Source: Actinoalloteichus_B caeruleus
GTDB lineage: Bacteria; Actinomycetota; Actinomycetes; Mycobacteriales; Pseudonocardiaceae
Direction: 5' to 3' (one strand)
DNA: 64,000 bases
Assembly: GCF_000718005.1 (NCBI RefSeq)
Contig: NZ_JODV01000002.1
How positions within the stretch are numbered: the stretch's first letter is position 1; each line of letters opens with the position of its first letter. The notes under the pieces are model-generated. The model did not search any database, was not told where the DNA came from, and saw only the letters and a program-made list of their open reading frames with translations. A program made the translations under genes and the position numbers. This document shows positions 6,872 to 16,122 of the stretch, piece after piece.

Positions 6872-9373
6872 TCAGTCGTCCGCGAGCGCCTGCATCGGGG
6901 AACTCCTCGCGGCCTTGCGAGCCGGGATCAGCGCGGCCAGCAGCGCCATCGCGATCATCGCGACCAGCACGGCCCCCAACTGGCCCCACGGGATCGCCAT
7001 CATGGGCACGTCGGAGAGCGCCGAGGCGACCATCGCCGCGTAGGCACTGCCCAGGGTGATCCCGATGACCGTGGCGTACACGCCCAGCAGGGCGCCCTCC
7101 CAGGTGAGCATCGACCGCAGTCGGCCGCCACGCAGCCCCAACGCCCGGAGCAGGCCGTATTCCTGGCCGCGCTCCACCACCGACAGCGACAGCGTGGTCG
7201 CCACCCCGACCATCGCGACGATGACCGTGATCCCGACCAGGCCCAACGCCACCAACCGCAGGTTGCCGATGATCTCCTCGAACGCCTCCCGCTCCTCGGC
7301 CGGGTAGAACAGGCTGAGGTTCGGGTCGATGGGCACGGTCGCCTCCAGCGCCTGCTGGAGCGCGTCGAGTTCGATCGCCTCGTCCGCCGCGATCAGCAGC
7401 CGGAACGGGTCGAGGTCGGGCATGAGGGTGCGCAGGTCGTCCGGGTGGATCGAGACGAACCCGAGCGTGCCCCCCTGCCGGTAGATCGCCTGGACCGTCA
7501 GCTCCACGGTCCGACCCTCGGCGCCCACCGTGACCGTGTCACCGACGGACAGGCCGTGGTCGTCGGCCACCCGCTGGTAGAGCGCCACCGAACCCTGGCC
7601 CCACTCCGAGAAGTCCCCGGAGGCGATGTTGCGGGTGAGGTTGGGAATCGCGGGGACGTCCACACTGGACACCCACTCCTCCACGACGTCCGTCCCGTAG
7701 TCCACGTCCAGCGGGGTCTCCCAGAGGGGCGTGACGGCGCTGACACCGGGCGCGGCGGCCAAGTCGTCCACCAGCTGCTGGTCGAGCAGCCCGTCAACCT
7801 CCTCCTGGTTGGAGAAGTCGCTCACCATCGCGTCAGCGGGCATCGACGCCCGCAGCTGCTCGTCCGCGCCGGCCTGCATGCTGCTCAACCCGACGAGCAC
7901 GGCGCTGACCAGGGTCACGCCGAGGGCGAACACCGAGGCGGTGGTCGCCGAGCGGCGCGGCGCGCGACCGGTGTTGCGGGCCGCCAACCGACCGGCGATC
8001 CCGCCCGCCGCCCCGGCCGGCCTCTCGACCAGGCGCGTCATGATGCGCACCAACAGCGGTCCGGCTGCCAGCACGGCGCCGAACAGCAACACCCCGGAGG
8101 CCATGACGGCCAGCACGAACAGTTGGCCCTCGTTGGTGCCCATCATCAGCCCCAGGGCGAGCAGACCCAGCGCCCCCAGCAGGAGCAGGACGCCGAGGGT
8201 GGTGCGCAACCTGCCCACCCGGGACTCGCTGTCGGCCAGCGGAGCGGAGCTCATGGCCGCCACCGGGGGGATCCTCGCGCCCTTGATCGCGGGGAAGACG
8301 GCGGCGACCACGGAGAGCAGCACCGCGGCGAGGACGCAGAGCAGCAGGCTCGGTACCGACACCGTCAGCGGGGGCATGGTGGCGGTGACGAACAGGTCCG
8401 CGATGGCCAGCCCGGCCGTGCCCGCGCCGACGGCGGCGAGGGCACCGCTCACCCCGGCGAGGCCACCGGAGATGACCGCCTCCACCAGCAGCGCGCGCAC
8501 GATCTGCCCGGGATGCGCGCCGATGCAGCGCAACATGGCGGTGCGCTGGCGGCTGCGCGCCAGCAGGATGCGGTAGGTGGAGGCGACGATGATCGCCGCC
8601 GCCAGCATCGCGATCACCACGAAGATCGACAACACCAGGAAGATCGAGTCGGCCTGCCGGGCGGCGGACCGCATGTCCTCGTCCCGGACCTGCTGACCGG
8701 AGTTCACCAGCACGGAGGTGCCGAGGTCGTCCTGGATGGCGGACACCAGGTCGCCCTCGTCCTGGCTACCGGCCACCAGCAGCTGGTAGAACCCGTCGGT
8801 CTCGGACCAGTCGACGAAGGTGTCCTCGCTGGTCATCACGCTGTAGCTGCCCTGAGGGCTGTCCCGCACCAGACCACTGAGGGTGGCCGTGACCGTCTTC
8901 TGGTCCGCCTCGGTGTAGAGGACCACCTCGAACTGGTCGCCGATCGCGAAGTCCAGCTCCTCGGCCAGCGAGCGGCTGAGCAGCACCTCGTCGGTACCCG
9001 GAGCCGACCCCTCCTCCACCGTGTGCATCGCCAACGGGCCCTCGACGGGGGAGGTGCGCAACACGTAGTTGTTGCGCCCGATGGCGATGGAGACCCCGCT
9101 ACCGGACGGCGCGACCTGGTCGACGCCCGGCATGGCCGCGACCCGTTGGATCTGCTCGTCGGTGAGTACCCACGGTTCCTCGACGGCGTCGACGACCGCG
9201 TCGGTCTCCTCGCTCACCGAGACGGTGCTGCGGATGAACTCGTCGCGGAGGGTGTCGGTGAACAGCATGGTGCCCGCCGCGAAGAACGTGGCGATGGCGA
9301 TGGCGATACCGGTCAGCAGGATCCGCGAGGGCCGCTGTCGGATCTGCGCGAGTGATGCCTTGCCCAGTCCCAT
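6872..9373 (-). CDS. FtsX/MacB-type ABC transporter permease
   Basis: An 833-aa membrane protein with the duplicated FtsX architecture: one N-terminal membrane segment near residues 17-40 followed by an extracytoplasmic MacB-like domain. Three more segments follow between about residues 245 and 370, a linker segment pair near 395-440, then a second extracytoplasmic domain and three closing membrane segments. Such permeases do not transport across the channel; they couple ATP hydrolysis to conformational work on lipids, peptides or lipoproteins. It lies 3 bp downstream of its ATPase gene, forming a two-gene operon, and the substrate cannot be read from the sequence. The length is typical for actinobacterial members that carry two FtsX domains in one chain. 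Confidence 0.92.
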   Translation of the reverse strand: MGLGKASLAQIRQRPSRILLTGIAIAIATFFAAGTMLFTDTLRDEFIRSTVSVSEETDAVVDAVEEPWVLTDEQIQRVAAMPGVDQVAPSGSGVSIAIGRNNYVLRTSPVEGPLAMHTVEEGSAPGTDEVLLSRSLAEELDFAIGDQFEVVLYTEADQKTVTATLSGLVRDSPQGSYSVMTSEDTFVDWSETDGFYQLLVAGSQDEGDLVSAIQDDLGTSVLVNSGQQVRDEDMRSAARQADSIFLVLSIFVVIAMLAAAIIVASTYRILLARSRQRTAMLRCIGAHPGQIVRALLVEAVISGGLAGVSGALAAVGAGTAGLAIADLFVTATMPPLTVSVPSLLLCVLAAVLLSVVAAVFPAIKGARIPPVAAMSSAPLADSESRVGRLRTTLGVLLLLGALGLLALGLMMGTNEGQLFVLAVMASGVLLFGAVLAAGPLLVRIMTRLVERPAGAAGGIAGRLAARNTGRAPRRSATTASVFALGVTLVSAVLVGLSSMQAGADEQLRASMPADAMVSDFSNQEEVDGLLDQQLVDDLAAAPGVSAVTPLWETPLDVDYGTDVVEEWVSSVDVPAIPNLTRNIASGDFSEWGQGSVALYQRVADDHGLSVGDTVTVGAEGRTVELTVQAIYRQGGTLGFVSIHPDDLRTLMPDLDPFRLLIAADEAIELDALQQALEATVPIDPNLSLFYPAEEREAFEEIIGNLRLVALGLVGITVIVAMVGVATTLSLSVVERGQEYGLLRALGLRGGRLRSMLTWEGALLGVYATVIGITLGSAYAAMVASALSDVPMMAIPWGQLGAVLVAMIAMALLAALIPARKAARSSPMQALADD

Positions 9374-9376
9374 CGT

Positions 9377-10123
<747 letters not shown>

Positions 10124-10559
10124 GGTGTTCCGTCCTTTCGTCCGTGTTCTCCCTTCGTCGAGTCGCCTCAGCCGGTCGGGCGGCTCCCTCCGCGCGCGCG
10201 GGGGGCAGCGGACCTGGGGGACCGCCCCGGTGGGGTGCTGGCTCCGTCCGGACCGCGTCCGTGCGATGACGGGCCGTGCCAGGCCCGTGGACCGGTCGCC
10301 TCGGGCATCCGGAACGCGGTGGTTCCGGGAACCGGGCCGGTGGTGGTGGCGGAGCGCATCGTCGTCCTTCTCGATCGGAGGGGTCGGTGTGCGTACAGCC
10401 TGGCCGTGAACCCCTGTCCCGCAGATCAGCCGAACGGCCAGGCACGGGAGGACCCCTCGGCCGAAAGTCGTAGCCAGGGGTTGTCACCGAGCCACCCCAG
10501 GACCGGGACCAGGGGCCTGCTCCGGGGCCTTCCCGACGTCGACCAGGCCCTCCGACCGG
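10124..10559. other. Divergent promoter region between the ABC exporter and multicopper oxidase genes
   Basis: 436 bp with no supported gene. The short frames found here have no ribosome sites and random composition. I could not pick out a confident -35/-10 pair for either direction. Confidence 0.5.
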
Positions 10560-12134
10560 TTGGCTGAGGGGGTGAGACGAACTCCCCAGTCCCCGCAGTC
10601 CCGGCGCCGGTGGCCGCGCCCGCGCACCGTGGTGACCGCGCTCCTGGCGCTCTCCCTCGTGGGGGTGATCCTGCTCGCGGCGGGCTTCGCGATCGGCTAC
10701 CAGGTCGTGCGGCGCGACAACCTGGGCCAGCTGGACTTCGCGACACCGCTGGTCGTACCACCCCTCCTCGAACCGGAGACCGACGAGGAAGGCCGCCAGG
10801 CCTTCGACCTGCGGCTGAGGACAGGGGCCTCCGAGCTGCTGCCCGGCACGCGGACGGTGACCTGGGGGGTGAACGGGGACCACCTCGGCCCGACCCTGCG
10901 GATGCGGCGCGGCGACCACGTCGCCGTGCGGGTCACCAACGAGCTCTCCGAGGCGTCCTCGCTGCACTGGCACGGGATGCGGGTCCCGGCCCGCATGGAC
11001 GGGGGACCCCACCAGGAGGTCCGGCCCGGTGGGGTGTGGATCCCGGAGTGGACGGTGCGCCAACCCGCGGCCACCCTCTGGTACCACCCGCACCCCCACG
11101 GCCGGACGGCCGAGCACGTCTACCGGGGTCTCGCCGGCATGATCATCCTCGAGGACGAGCGGACCGACTCGCTGACGTTGCCCTCGGAGTACGGGGTGGA
11201 CGACGTTCCCCTCATCGTGCAGGACAAGGACTTCGACGACGCCGGCCAGTTCGACCTCAGCGGCGGTGGCGGGGTGGGCATCCTCGGCGACGAGATCCTG
11301 GTCAACGGGACCCACGACCCGCACTTCGAGGTGACCGCCAGCCGCACCCGCCTGCGGGTGCTCAACGGGTCGACCGCCCGCGTCTACGACCTCGGCTTCG
11401 TCGACGGCCGGCACTTCCAGGTGGTGGCCACCGACACGGGCCTGCTGCCCGCACCCGTGGAGCGGGACCGGGTGCGGCTCTCACCGGGCGAGCGGGCGGA
11501 GATCGTGGTCGAGATGGACCCCGGAGAACGGGCGGTCCTGCGGTCCTTCCCCGGCGGCCTGGACGCCGGCTTCTTCCAGGACAGGTTCTCCGGTGGGGAC
11601 GACACGTTCGACATCATCCAGCTCCGGGCCGCCGACCGGCTGCGGGAGTCACCACCCGTTCCCCGGGAGTTGGGCAGCGAACCCGTCGTCGAGCCGCCGC
11701 CGGGCGCCACCGTCCGCGCCTTCGAACTCTCCGGGACCTCCGAGATCAACGGGCGGCCGATGGACATGGGTCGCGTCGACGAGGTGGTGCCGGCGGGCGC
11801 CACGGAGATCTGGGAGGTCAGGGGGAGCGGTTCACCCCACAACTTCCACATCCACGACGTCAGCTTCCGCATCCTCGACGTGGACGGCGCCCCGCCCCCG
11901 GCGTGGCTGGCCGGACCCAAGGACACCGTCTACCTGCCCCCCGGGGCCCTGGTGCGGCTCGCGGTCGACTTCGGGACCGAGGTGGACGAGGAGGTGCCCT
12001 ACATGTACCACTGCCACCTCCTCGCCCACGAGGACGCCGGGATGATGGGGCAGTTCCTCGTCGTGCCACCCGAGCGGGTCGACACCGTGGACCGCACCCT
12101 GAACCACCCGAGCGGTGGGCACTCCCACCACTGA
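10560..12134 (+). CDS. Multicopper oxidase, membrane-anchored (CotA/bilirubin oxidase type)
   Basis: Oxidises phenolic substrates or metal ions with reduction of O2 to water. All four copper-binding blocks are present: HWHG near residue 137, WYHPHPHG near 175, HNFHIHD near 425, and HCHLLAHEDAGMM near 482, where the Cys binds type 1 copper and the Met is its axial ligand. The N-terminus has a basic stretch followed by a single hydrophobic segment (about 24-47), so the enzyme is anchored outside the cell. The C-terminus is His-rich (GGHSHH). The start is uncertain: TTG at 10560 is the furthest, and GTG at 10572 is an alternative; neither has ideal ribosome-site spacing. A paralogue lies at 16119-17648. 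The stop is 29 bp from the convergent erm gene. Confidence 0.93.
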   Translation: MAEGVRRTPQSPQSRRRWPRPRTVVTALLALSLVGVILLAAGFAIGYQVVRRDNLGQLDFATPLVVPPLLEPETDEEGRQAFDLRLRTGASELLPGTRTVTWGVNGDHLGPTLRMRRGDHVAVRVTNELSEASSLHWHGMRVPARMDGGPHQEVRPGGVWIPEWTVRQPAATLWYHPHPHGRTAEHVYRGLAGMIILEDERTDSLTLPSEYGVDDVPLIVQDKDFDDAGQFDLSGGGGVGILGDEILVNGTHDPHFEVTASRTRLRVLNGSTARVYDLGFVDGRHFQVVATDTGLLPAPVERDRVRLSPGERAEIVVEMDPGERAVLRSFPGGLDAGFFQDRFSGGDDTFDIIQLRAADRLRESPPVPRELGSEPVVEPPPGATVRAFELSGTSEINGRPMDMGRVDEVVPAGATEIWEVRGSGSPHNFHIHDVSFRILDVDGAPPPAWLAGPKDTVYLPPGALVRLAVDFGTEVDEEVPYMYHCHLLAHEDAGMMGQFLVVPPERVDTVDRTLNHPSGGHSHH

Positions 12135-12163
12135 CAGCCCGCACCGGCCGGGGCGGTCCGGGG

Positions 12164-13096
12164 TCACCCCCGACGTCGACGCCCCCGCCAGCCCGCCCCA
12201 CTCCCGTCGGAGCCGCCAGGGCGGTGGCGTGGCACCGCACGTCCCGGCCGGCTCGCGCCGCCGGCCGCCCCGCCGGGCTGGGGGGCGGGCGCCCGGTCGG
12301 CGGGGCCGTCCCGGAACATCCGGTACAGCTCGGCCCACTGGCGGGAGGTCAACCGCCGGGGCAGGCCGCCCTCGTCGAGCGACTCGGCGCGGAGCCAGTC
12401 CCGCAGGCGGGCGGCGGGAACGCGGCCGTTCGTCACCCGCCGCAGGATCGCGGGCAACCCAGCCCCCCTGCTGGTGAAGACCTCCCGCACGAACGCCTGG
12501 TACGGACCTCGGTCGTCCTCCGGCAGCAGCGGACCGGGCCGACGCCGGATCCGCAACACACCGGCGTCCACGCTCGGGACCGGCCGGAACGCCCGGGCCG
12601 GAACCCGGTCGACGAGGTCGAAGTCGAACCACGGCCAGTGCGCGGCGGTCATCATGGTCGCCCCGCCCACCCCGGCGCGTTTCCTGGCCACCTCCCACTG
12701 GAGCACCAGCACCGCCGTGTGCCAGGTCGCCCCGTCGTCGAGCAGGCGCCGCAGCAGCGGAGTGGTCAGGTGGAACGGCACGTTGGCCACCACGACGTGC
12801 TCGACGGTGGGAGCCCGGTGCCGGAGGAGGTCGCCCCGGACGACGCGGGCCGAGTCGCCCAGCCGGGCGGCGAGGCGGCGTGCCCGGGACGGGTCGAGTT
12901 CGACGGCGGTCACCGGGCGACCCAGGCCGACCAGGGCCGAGGTGATCGCGCCGTCACCGGCGGCCAGCTCCAGGACGGGACCTGGCGCGGCCGACGCCGC
13001 CAGCTCGGCGATCAGCCGGACGACGGCACGGTCGACCAGGAAGTTCTGGCCGAGTTCGTGCCGCCCCCCGACGGGACTGTGGGAACGGGAGGACAC
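12164..13096 (-). CDS. erm: Erm-type 23S rRNA (adenine-N6)-dimethyltransferase
   Basis: Methylates A2058 of 23S rRNA and so protects against macrolides, lincosamides and streptogramin B. The Erm N-terminal motif HELGQNFLVD is followed by the SAM motif LELAAGDGAIT, the acidic motif AVELDP, and the catalytic NVPF (in place of the NxPY of KsgA). It has the C-terminal lobe and a disordered Gly/Arg tail like that of Saccharopolyspora ErmE. I chose GTG at 13094-13096 because AGGAG lies 5 nt upstream; the frame is open to 13147, but that extension would bury the regulatory region. The result is 310 aa, a normal length with the tail. Expression appears to be governed by the leader peptide and hairpins immediately upstream. 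Confidence 0.92.
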   Translation of the reverse strand: MSSRSHSPVGGRHELGQNFLVDRAVVRLIAELAASAAPGPVLELAAGDGAITSALVGLGRPVTAVELDPSRARRLAARLGDSARVVRGDLLRHRAPTVEHVVVANVPFHLTTPLLRRLLDDGATWHTAVLVLQWEVARKRAGVGGATMMTAAHWPWFDFDLVDRVPARAFRPVPSVDAGVLRIRRRPGPLLPEDDRGPYQAFVREVFTSRGAGLPAILRRVTNGRVPAARLRDWLRAESLDEGGLPRRLTSRQWAELYRMFRDGPADRAPAPQPGGAAGGASRPGRAVPRHRPGGSDGSGAGWRGRRRRG

Positions 13097-13101
13097 TGCT
13101 G

Positions 13102-13302
13102 CTCCTGCGAGGACGTTGGTGGGGACGTCCGGCGGCGACGACGGCACGCGCGGACGGGAGAACGTCGGAACAGACGGCGGCGTGGTCCCACTGCCACGGG
13201 CCCGCGGCTCGGACCCGGTGGTGGTCAGGCGGAACTGACCACGGTCCGGGTGGAACGCGGGGGCGCGAGCGGTACGAAGGGCGACACCGCCGTCAGGCGG
13301 TG
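13102..13302 (-). promoter_or_regulatory. Candidate attenuator upstream of erm: competing inverted repeats
   Basis: The roughly 200-nt leader contains several inverted repeats. Hairpin A (13285-13302) is CACCGCC/GGCGGTG and encloses the leader-peptide stop codon in its 4-nt loop. Hairpin B (13211-13248) has an 8-bp perfect core GTGGTCAG/CTGACCAC plus GGACC/GGTCC. The left arm of B, CGTGGTC on the RNA strand, can instead pair with GACCACG at 13181-13187. A short stem UCCU/AGGA (around 13102-13112) could mask the erm ribosome site. A ribosome stalled on the Arg codons of the leader would prevent A and shift the remaining pairings. Structures were found by eye and not folded energetically. Confidence 0.6.
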
Positions 13303-13340
13303 CGCAGCCTCACGAAGAAGGAGGCGGAGAAGCAGGACAT
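13293..13340 (-). CDS. Leader peptide of erm with the Arg-Leu-Arg macrolide arrest motif
   Basis: A 15-codon ORF reading MSCFSASFFVRLRTA. It contains Arg-Leu-Arg, the R-x-R class of macrolide-dependent arrest motif known from ErmDL (MRLR), and its end recalls the FLRLRT stretch I remember in the ErmX leader. The ATG lies 7 nt behind the -10 box, so the mRNA is probably leaderless and the peptide is the first thing translated. The stop codon sits in the loop of a 7-bp hairpin. The ORF ends 196 nt before the erm start. Drug-induced stalling at the Arg codons would alter the downstream structure and allow erm expression. The coding sequence and motif are seen directly; the induction mechanism is inferred from studied erm leaders. 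Confidence 0.75.
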   Translation of the reverse strand: MSCFSASFFVRLRTA

Positions 13341-13347
13341 GGCGCGA

Positions 13348-13377
13348 ACCGTAGGCTCCGCCCCCCGCCGGAGTCAA
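13348..13377 (-). promoter_or_regulatory. Promoter of the erm leader transcript
   Basis: -35 TTGACT (13372-13377), an 18-bp spacer and -10 TACGGT (13348-13353) on the minus strand. The predicted transcription start coincides with the A of the leader-peptide ATG at 13340. This is one of the best sigma-70-type matches in the window. Confidence 0.75.
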
Positions 13378-13761
13378 CGCGATTCCCGTCAGAGGACGGC
13401 CAACGCCTCCGGGACCTCGTCGGTGCGCTCCGGAGCGTGTCGGTGGGAGTCCCGGTCCGGAGCGCGTGGGTGGCGTGCGGAGCGTGATGGCGGGGGCTCA
13501 GGCGCGGATCGCGGCTCGCGTGGGCGGCGCGACCCAGGCCCCGCCGCGACCGGCGGGCGGCCTTGAGGGGGACCGCCACCGACCCCCATGCCGTCGGCGC
13601 GCGCTCTCGGCGCACTGTCCGCATCGCGGAAAGGAGCGGTGGCCCCGCACCTGGCCAGCCGTAGCGGGACGTGCCGGGTGGGAGAGTTACCAGGCTTCGG
13701 TCCACCCGCGTTCACTCCGTCGTGCCGCCGGTACTCCGGTCCGCCCAGCCGGACCCGGTGC
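13378..13761. other. Intergenic region upstream of the erm promoter
   Basis: Nothing resembling a gene. A short stem GGTCCG/CGGACC at 13738-13755 lies just beyond the stop of the response regulator and may act as its terminator. Confidence 0.45.
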
Positions 13762-14421
13762 TCACCGGCCGCCGGGGCGGACCAGGCCGCTCTCGTAGGC
13801 GAGGGTGACCAGCTGCGCGCGGTCCCGGGCGTCCAGCTTCGTGAGCAGCCTGCCCACGTAGGTCCGCGCGGTCGCGGGGCTGATGAACAGCGAGGCGCCG
13901 ATCTCCTGGTTCGACAGCCCCGCCGCGATCTCGACCAGCACCTCCCGTTCCCGGTCCGTCAACGTCGCCACCAACTCCGGCCTCGTCACGGCCCGGTTCG
14001 CCGCGACCTCCGCCATCACCCGGCGCGTCACCGACGGGGACAACAACGCCTCGCCCGCCGCGACCAGGCGGACCGCCCTGCGCAGGTCCTCGGCGCCGGT
14101 GTTCTTCAGCAGGAACCCGGCCGCGCCCACCCGGATGGCGTCGAAGATGTGCTCGTCGACGTCGAAGGTGGTCAGCACGATGACGCCGACCGAGCGCAGC
14201 TCCTCGTCCGCGACGATCCTGCGGGTGGCCTCGATCCCGTCCATCTCCGGCATCCGCACGTCGACCAACACGACGTCCGGTCGTTCCCGCCGCACGACAC
14301 GCACCCCACCCGAGCCGTCCTCGGCCTCCCCGACCACGGTGATGTCCTCGCCCCGTTCCAGCAGGGCCCGCAACCCGGCCCTGACCAGGGGCTGGTCGTC
14401 CACCACGACCACGCGGATCAC
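13762..14421 (-). CDS. NarL/FixJ-type response regulator
   Basis: A 219-aa two-domain regulator. The receiver domain has the acidic pair VVDDQ (residues 8-9), the phosphorylated Asp in LVDVRMPEMDG (Asp54), the Thr switch in VLTTF, and Lys106 in FLLKNT. The LuxR-type helix-turn-helix occupies about 150-215 (LTDREREVLVEIAAGLSNQEIG). The GTG start overlaps the stop of the sensor kinase gene (GTGA), so the pair is translationally coupled. It probably acts on nearby targets; the divergent DUF5957-like/multicopper oxidase operon is the obvious candidate, which is inference from position. Confidence 0.95.
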   Translation of the reverse strand: MIRVVVVDDQPLVRAGLRALLERGEDITVVGEAEDGSGGVRVVRRERPDVVLVDVRMPEMDGIEATRRIVADEELRSVGVIVLTTFDVDEHIFDAIRVGAAGFLLKNTGAEDLRRAVRLVAAGEALLSPSVTRRVMAEVAANRAVTRPELVATLTDREREVLVEIAAGLSNQEIGASLFISPATARTYVGRLLTKLDARDRAQLVTLAYESGLVRPGGR

Positions 14422-15722
14422 GCGACCACCTCCCTGGGCAGCCGGGCCGTCACCAGGAACCCTCCCGAAGGCGCGCGCCCCAGCTCGACCGAACCCCCCA
14501 GCAGTCCGACCCGTTCGCACATGCCCCGCAGGCCCTGCCCCGCGCCGTCCCGGTGGCCGCCGCCCGGTCCCCGGCCGTCGTCCCCGACCTCCACCCACAC
14601 CGCCGTCTCCTCGTGCCGGACCACGACCTCGGCGTGCCGCGCGTCGGCGTGCCGCAGGACGTTGGTCAACGCCTCCTGGACGACGCGGAGCGCCGTCGTC
14701 TCCACCACCAGCGGCAGCGGGCGGGGAGTCCCCTCGACCCTGGTCCGGACGGTGAGACCACCGTCGGAGACCGAGGTGACCACCCGGCCCAACTGGTCGA
14801 GCCCCGGCATCGGCGACCGGCCGTCCCCCTCGGCGGGGTCCCGCAGCAGGCCCAGGGTGGCCCGCAGCTCCCGCGAGGCGTCGTCGCTGGCGGATCTGAT
14901 CGCCCCGAGAGCCGACCGAGCCGAGGCCGGGTCGTCCGCCAGGGCCTCCGCCGCCACGTCGGCCTGGAGCGAGACGACCGCGATCGTGTGGCCGAGCACG
15001 TCGTGCAGGTCCCGCGCGATCCGCAGGCGCTCCGCCGCGACCCGGCTCTCCGCCTCCCGCTCCCGTTCCACGGCCGCCGACAGCGCCCGTCGCCGCGACT
15101 CCCACCGCCACCGCCGCCGGGCCCGCACCGCGTCCCCCAGGGCGATCGCCGCCGCCATCACCCCCACCGAGCTGGCGAGTTCGTAGCCAAGCAGGTAGCC
15201 GACGTCCTCGCCCTCCCGGAGCCGGAAGAACGAGCTCACCGCGAGCAACACCGTCGATGTCACCACCGCGATCCGGGCCCGGCCCGCTTCCGCGGCGGAG
15301 AACAACGCGGCGGCCAGCGGGATCGCCAGACCGATCGGGGGGAAGTCGGCGATGTGGTAGGCGACGACCCCGGTCGCCGTCGCGGCCAACGCCAGCAGGG
15401 GGAAGGGGCGGCGGACCACCATCAGCGCACCCAGGCCGGCGGCGAAGAGGTACGCGGTGACGTCCGGGCCCCTGCTCCCACCCAGGTCCGCCGTGATCGC
15501 CACCGCCACCACCGCGGTGACGGCGGCCCCGAGCAGGCAGTCCACCGCCAGCGCGCCCCGGGCCGTCCGGCGGCCCGGGGCAGCGATCCACCCCCCGTCG
15601 GTCCCCTCCGCCGCCGGTTCCGGTGGCCAGCCCGTGCCGTGGCGGATCCCCGGGTGCGTGGGTCCGGCGGCCACGGGTTCCCGCCCGGAACCCGGTTCGT
15701 CACCCGACGCGGAATCGCTCAC
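14418..15722 (-). CDS. Two-component sensor histidine kinase, HisKA_3 family
   Basis: A 434-aa kinase when started at GTG 15720-15722. A disordered N-terminus is followed by four to six membrane segments (about 60-200), with little outside the membrane, so it probably senses membrane or intramembrane signals. The dimerisation/phosphoacceptor motif is RIARDLHDVLGHTIAVV, and the C-terminal ATPase has the N-box (ALTNVLRHA) and DDGRGPG. The start is chosen because a TACACT -10 box lies 7 nt upstream, giving a leaderless mRNA; the frame also remains open to 15776. It phosphorylates the response regulator encoded by the overlapping downstream gene. Confidence 0.93.
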   Translation of the reverse strand: MSDSASGDEPGSGREPVAAGPTHPGIRHGTGWPPEPAAEGTDGGWIAAPGRRTARGALAVDCLLGAAVTAVVAVAITADLGGSRGPDVTAYLFAAGLGALMVVRRPFPLLALAATATGVVAYHIADFPPIGLAIPLAAALFSAAEAGRARIAVVTSTVLLAVSSFFRLREGEDVGYLLGYELASSVGVMAAAIALGDAVRARRRWRWESRRRALSAAVEREREAESRVAAERLRIARDLHDVLGHTIAVVSLQADVAAEALADDPASARSALGAIRSASDDASRELRATLGLLRDPAEGDGRSPMPGLDQLGRVVTSVSDGGLTVRTRVEGTPRPLPLVVETTALRVVQEALTNVLRHADARHAEVVVRHEETAVWVEVGDDGRGPGGGHRDGAGQGLRGMCERVGLLGGSVELGRAPSGGFLVTARLPREVVA

Positions 15723-15903
15723 CTCGCGGAGTGTAGGCAGTGCGCCCGACCGGGACAGTCGTCCAACGTCGCCCACCGACGACGGGTCCGGTCGACCTCC
15801 GGGTACGTCGAGAAGCGACCAGGGGAGGCGTCCTCAGGCCGACGACGCGCGGCCCGGCCCGACCTAGCGTTCCGCGCCGTGATGCCGAGGGAGAGGACGT
15901 CGG

Positions 15904-16122
15904 GTGCGAACCGTGGGGATCGTGGTGCTGGGCCTGTTCGCCGGGTGGATCGCCGGCTTCCTGGTGGGCGAACTGCTGGCCAGGACGGCGCAGGTGACCG
16001 GTTACCAGGGCGGGCCGCTGGTGGTGGTGGTCGGGCTGGCTCCCCAGGTGGGGTCGCTGCTGGGCGTGGTGGTCGCGGTGCTCGTCGACTCGCGCCGCCG
16101 TCGGGACGGCTCCGGGAGGTGA
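15904..16122 (+). CDS. Small two-helix membrane protein, DUF5957-like
   Basis: A 72-aa protein starting MRTVGIVVLGLFAGW, with two hydrophobic segments (about 4-25 and 38-60) and a short Arg-rich cytoplasmic tail (SRRRRDGSGR). The size and N-terminus resemble the DUF5957 family of actinobacterial membrane proteins, function unknown. It overlaps the multicopper oxidase start by GTGA, so the two are coexpressed. It is divergent from the sensor kinase gene. It could assist assembly or anchoring of the oxidase; this is a guess from linkage. Confidence 0.7.
   Translation: MRTVGIVVLGLFAGWIAGFLVGELLARTAQVTGYQGGPLVVVVGLAPQVGSLLGVVVAVLVDSRRRRDGSGR

Noticed and set aside
13378..13400. WhiB7-type AT-rich element upstream of the erm -35 box
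   Set aside because: The bases upstream of TTGACT are not AT-rich enough to call one.
13762..15591. 609-codon frame joining the sensor kinase region to the response regulator
   Set aside because: Only its last 219 codons encode a real protein (the response regulator); the rest is out of frame with the kinase.
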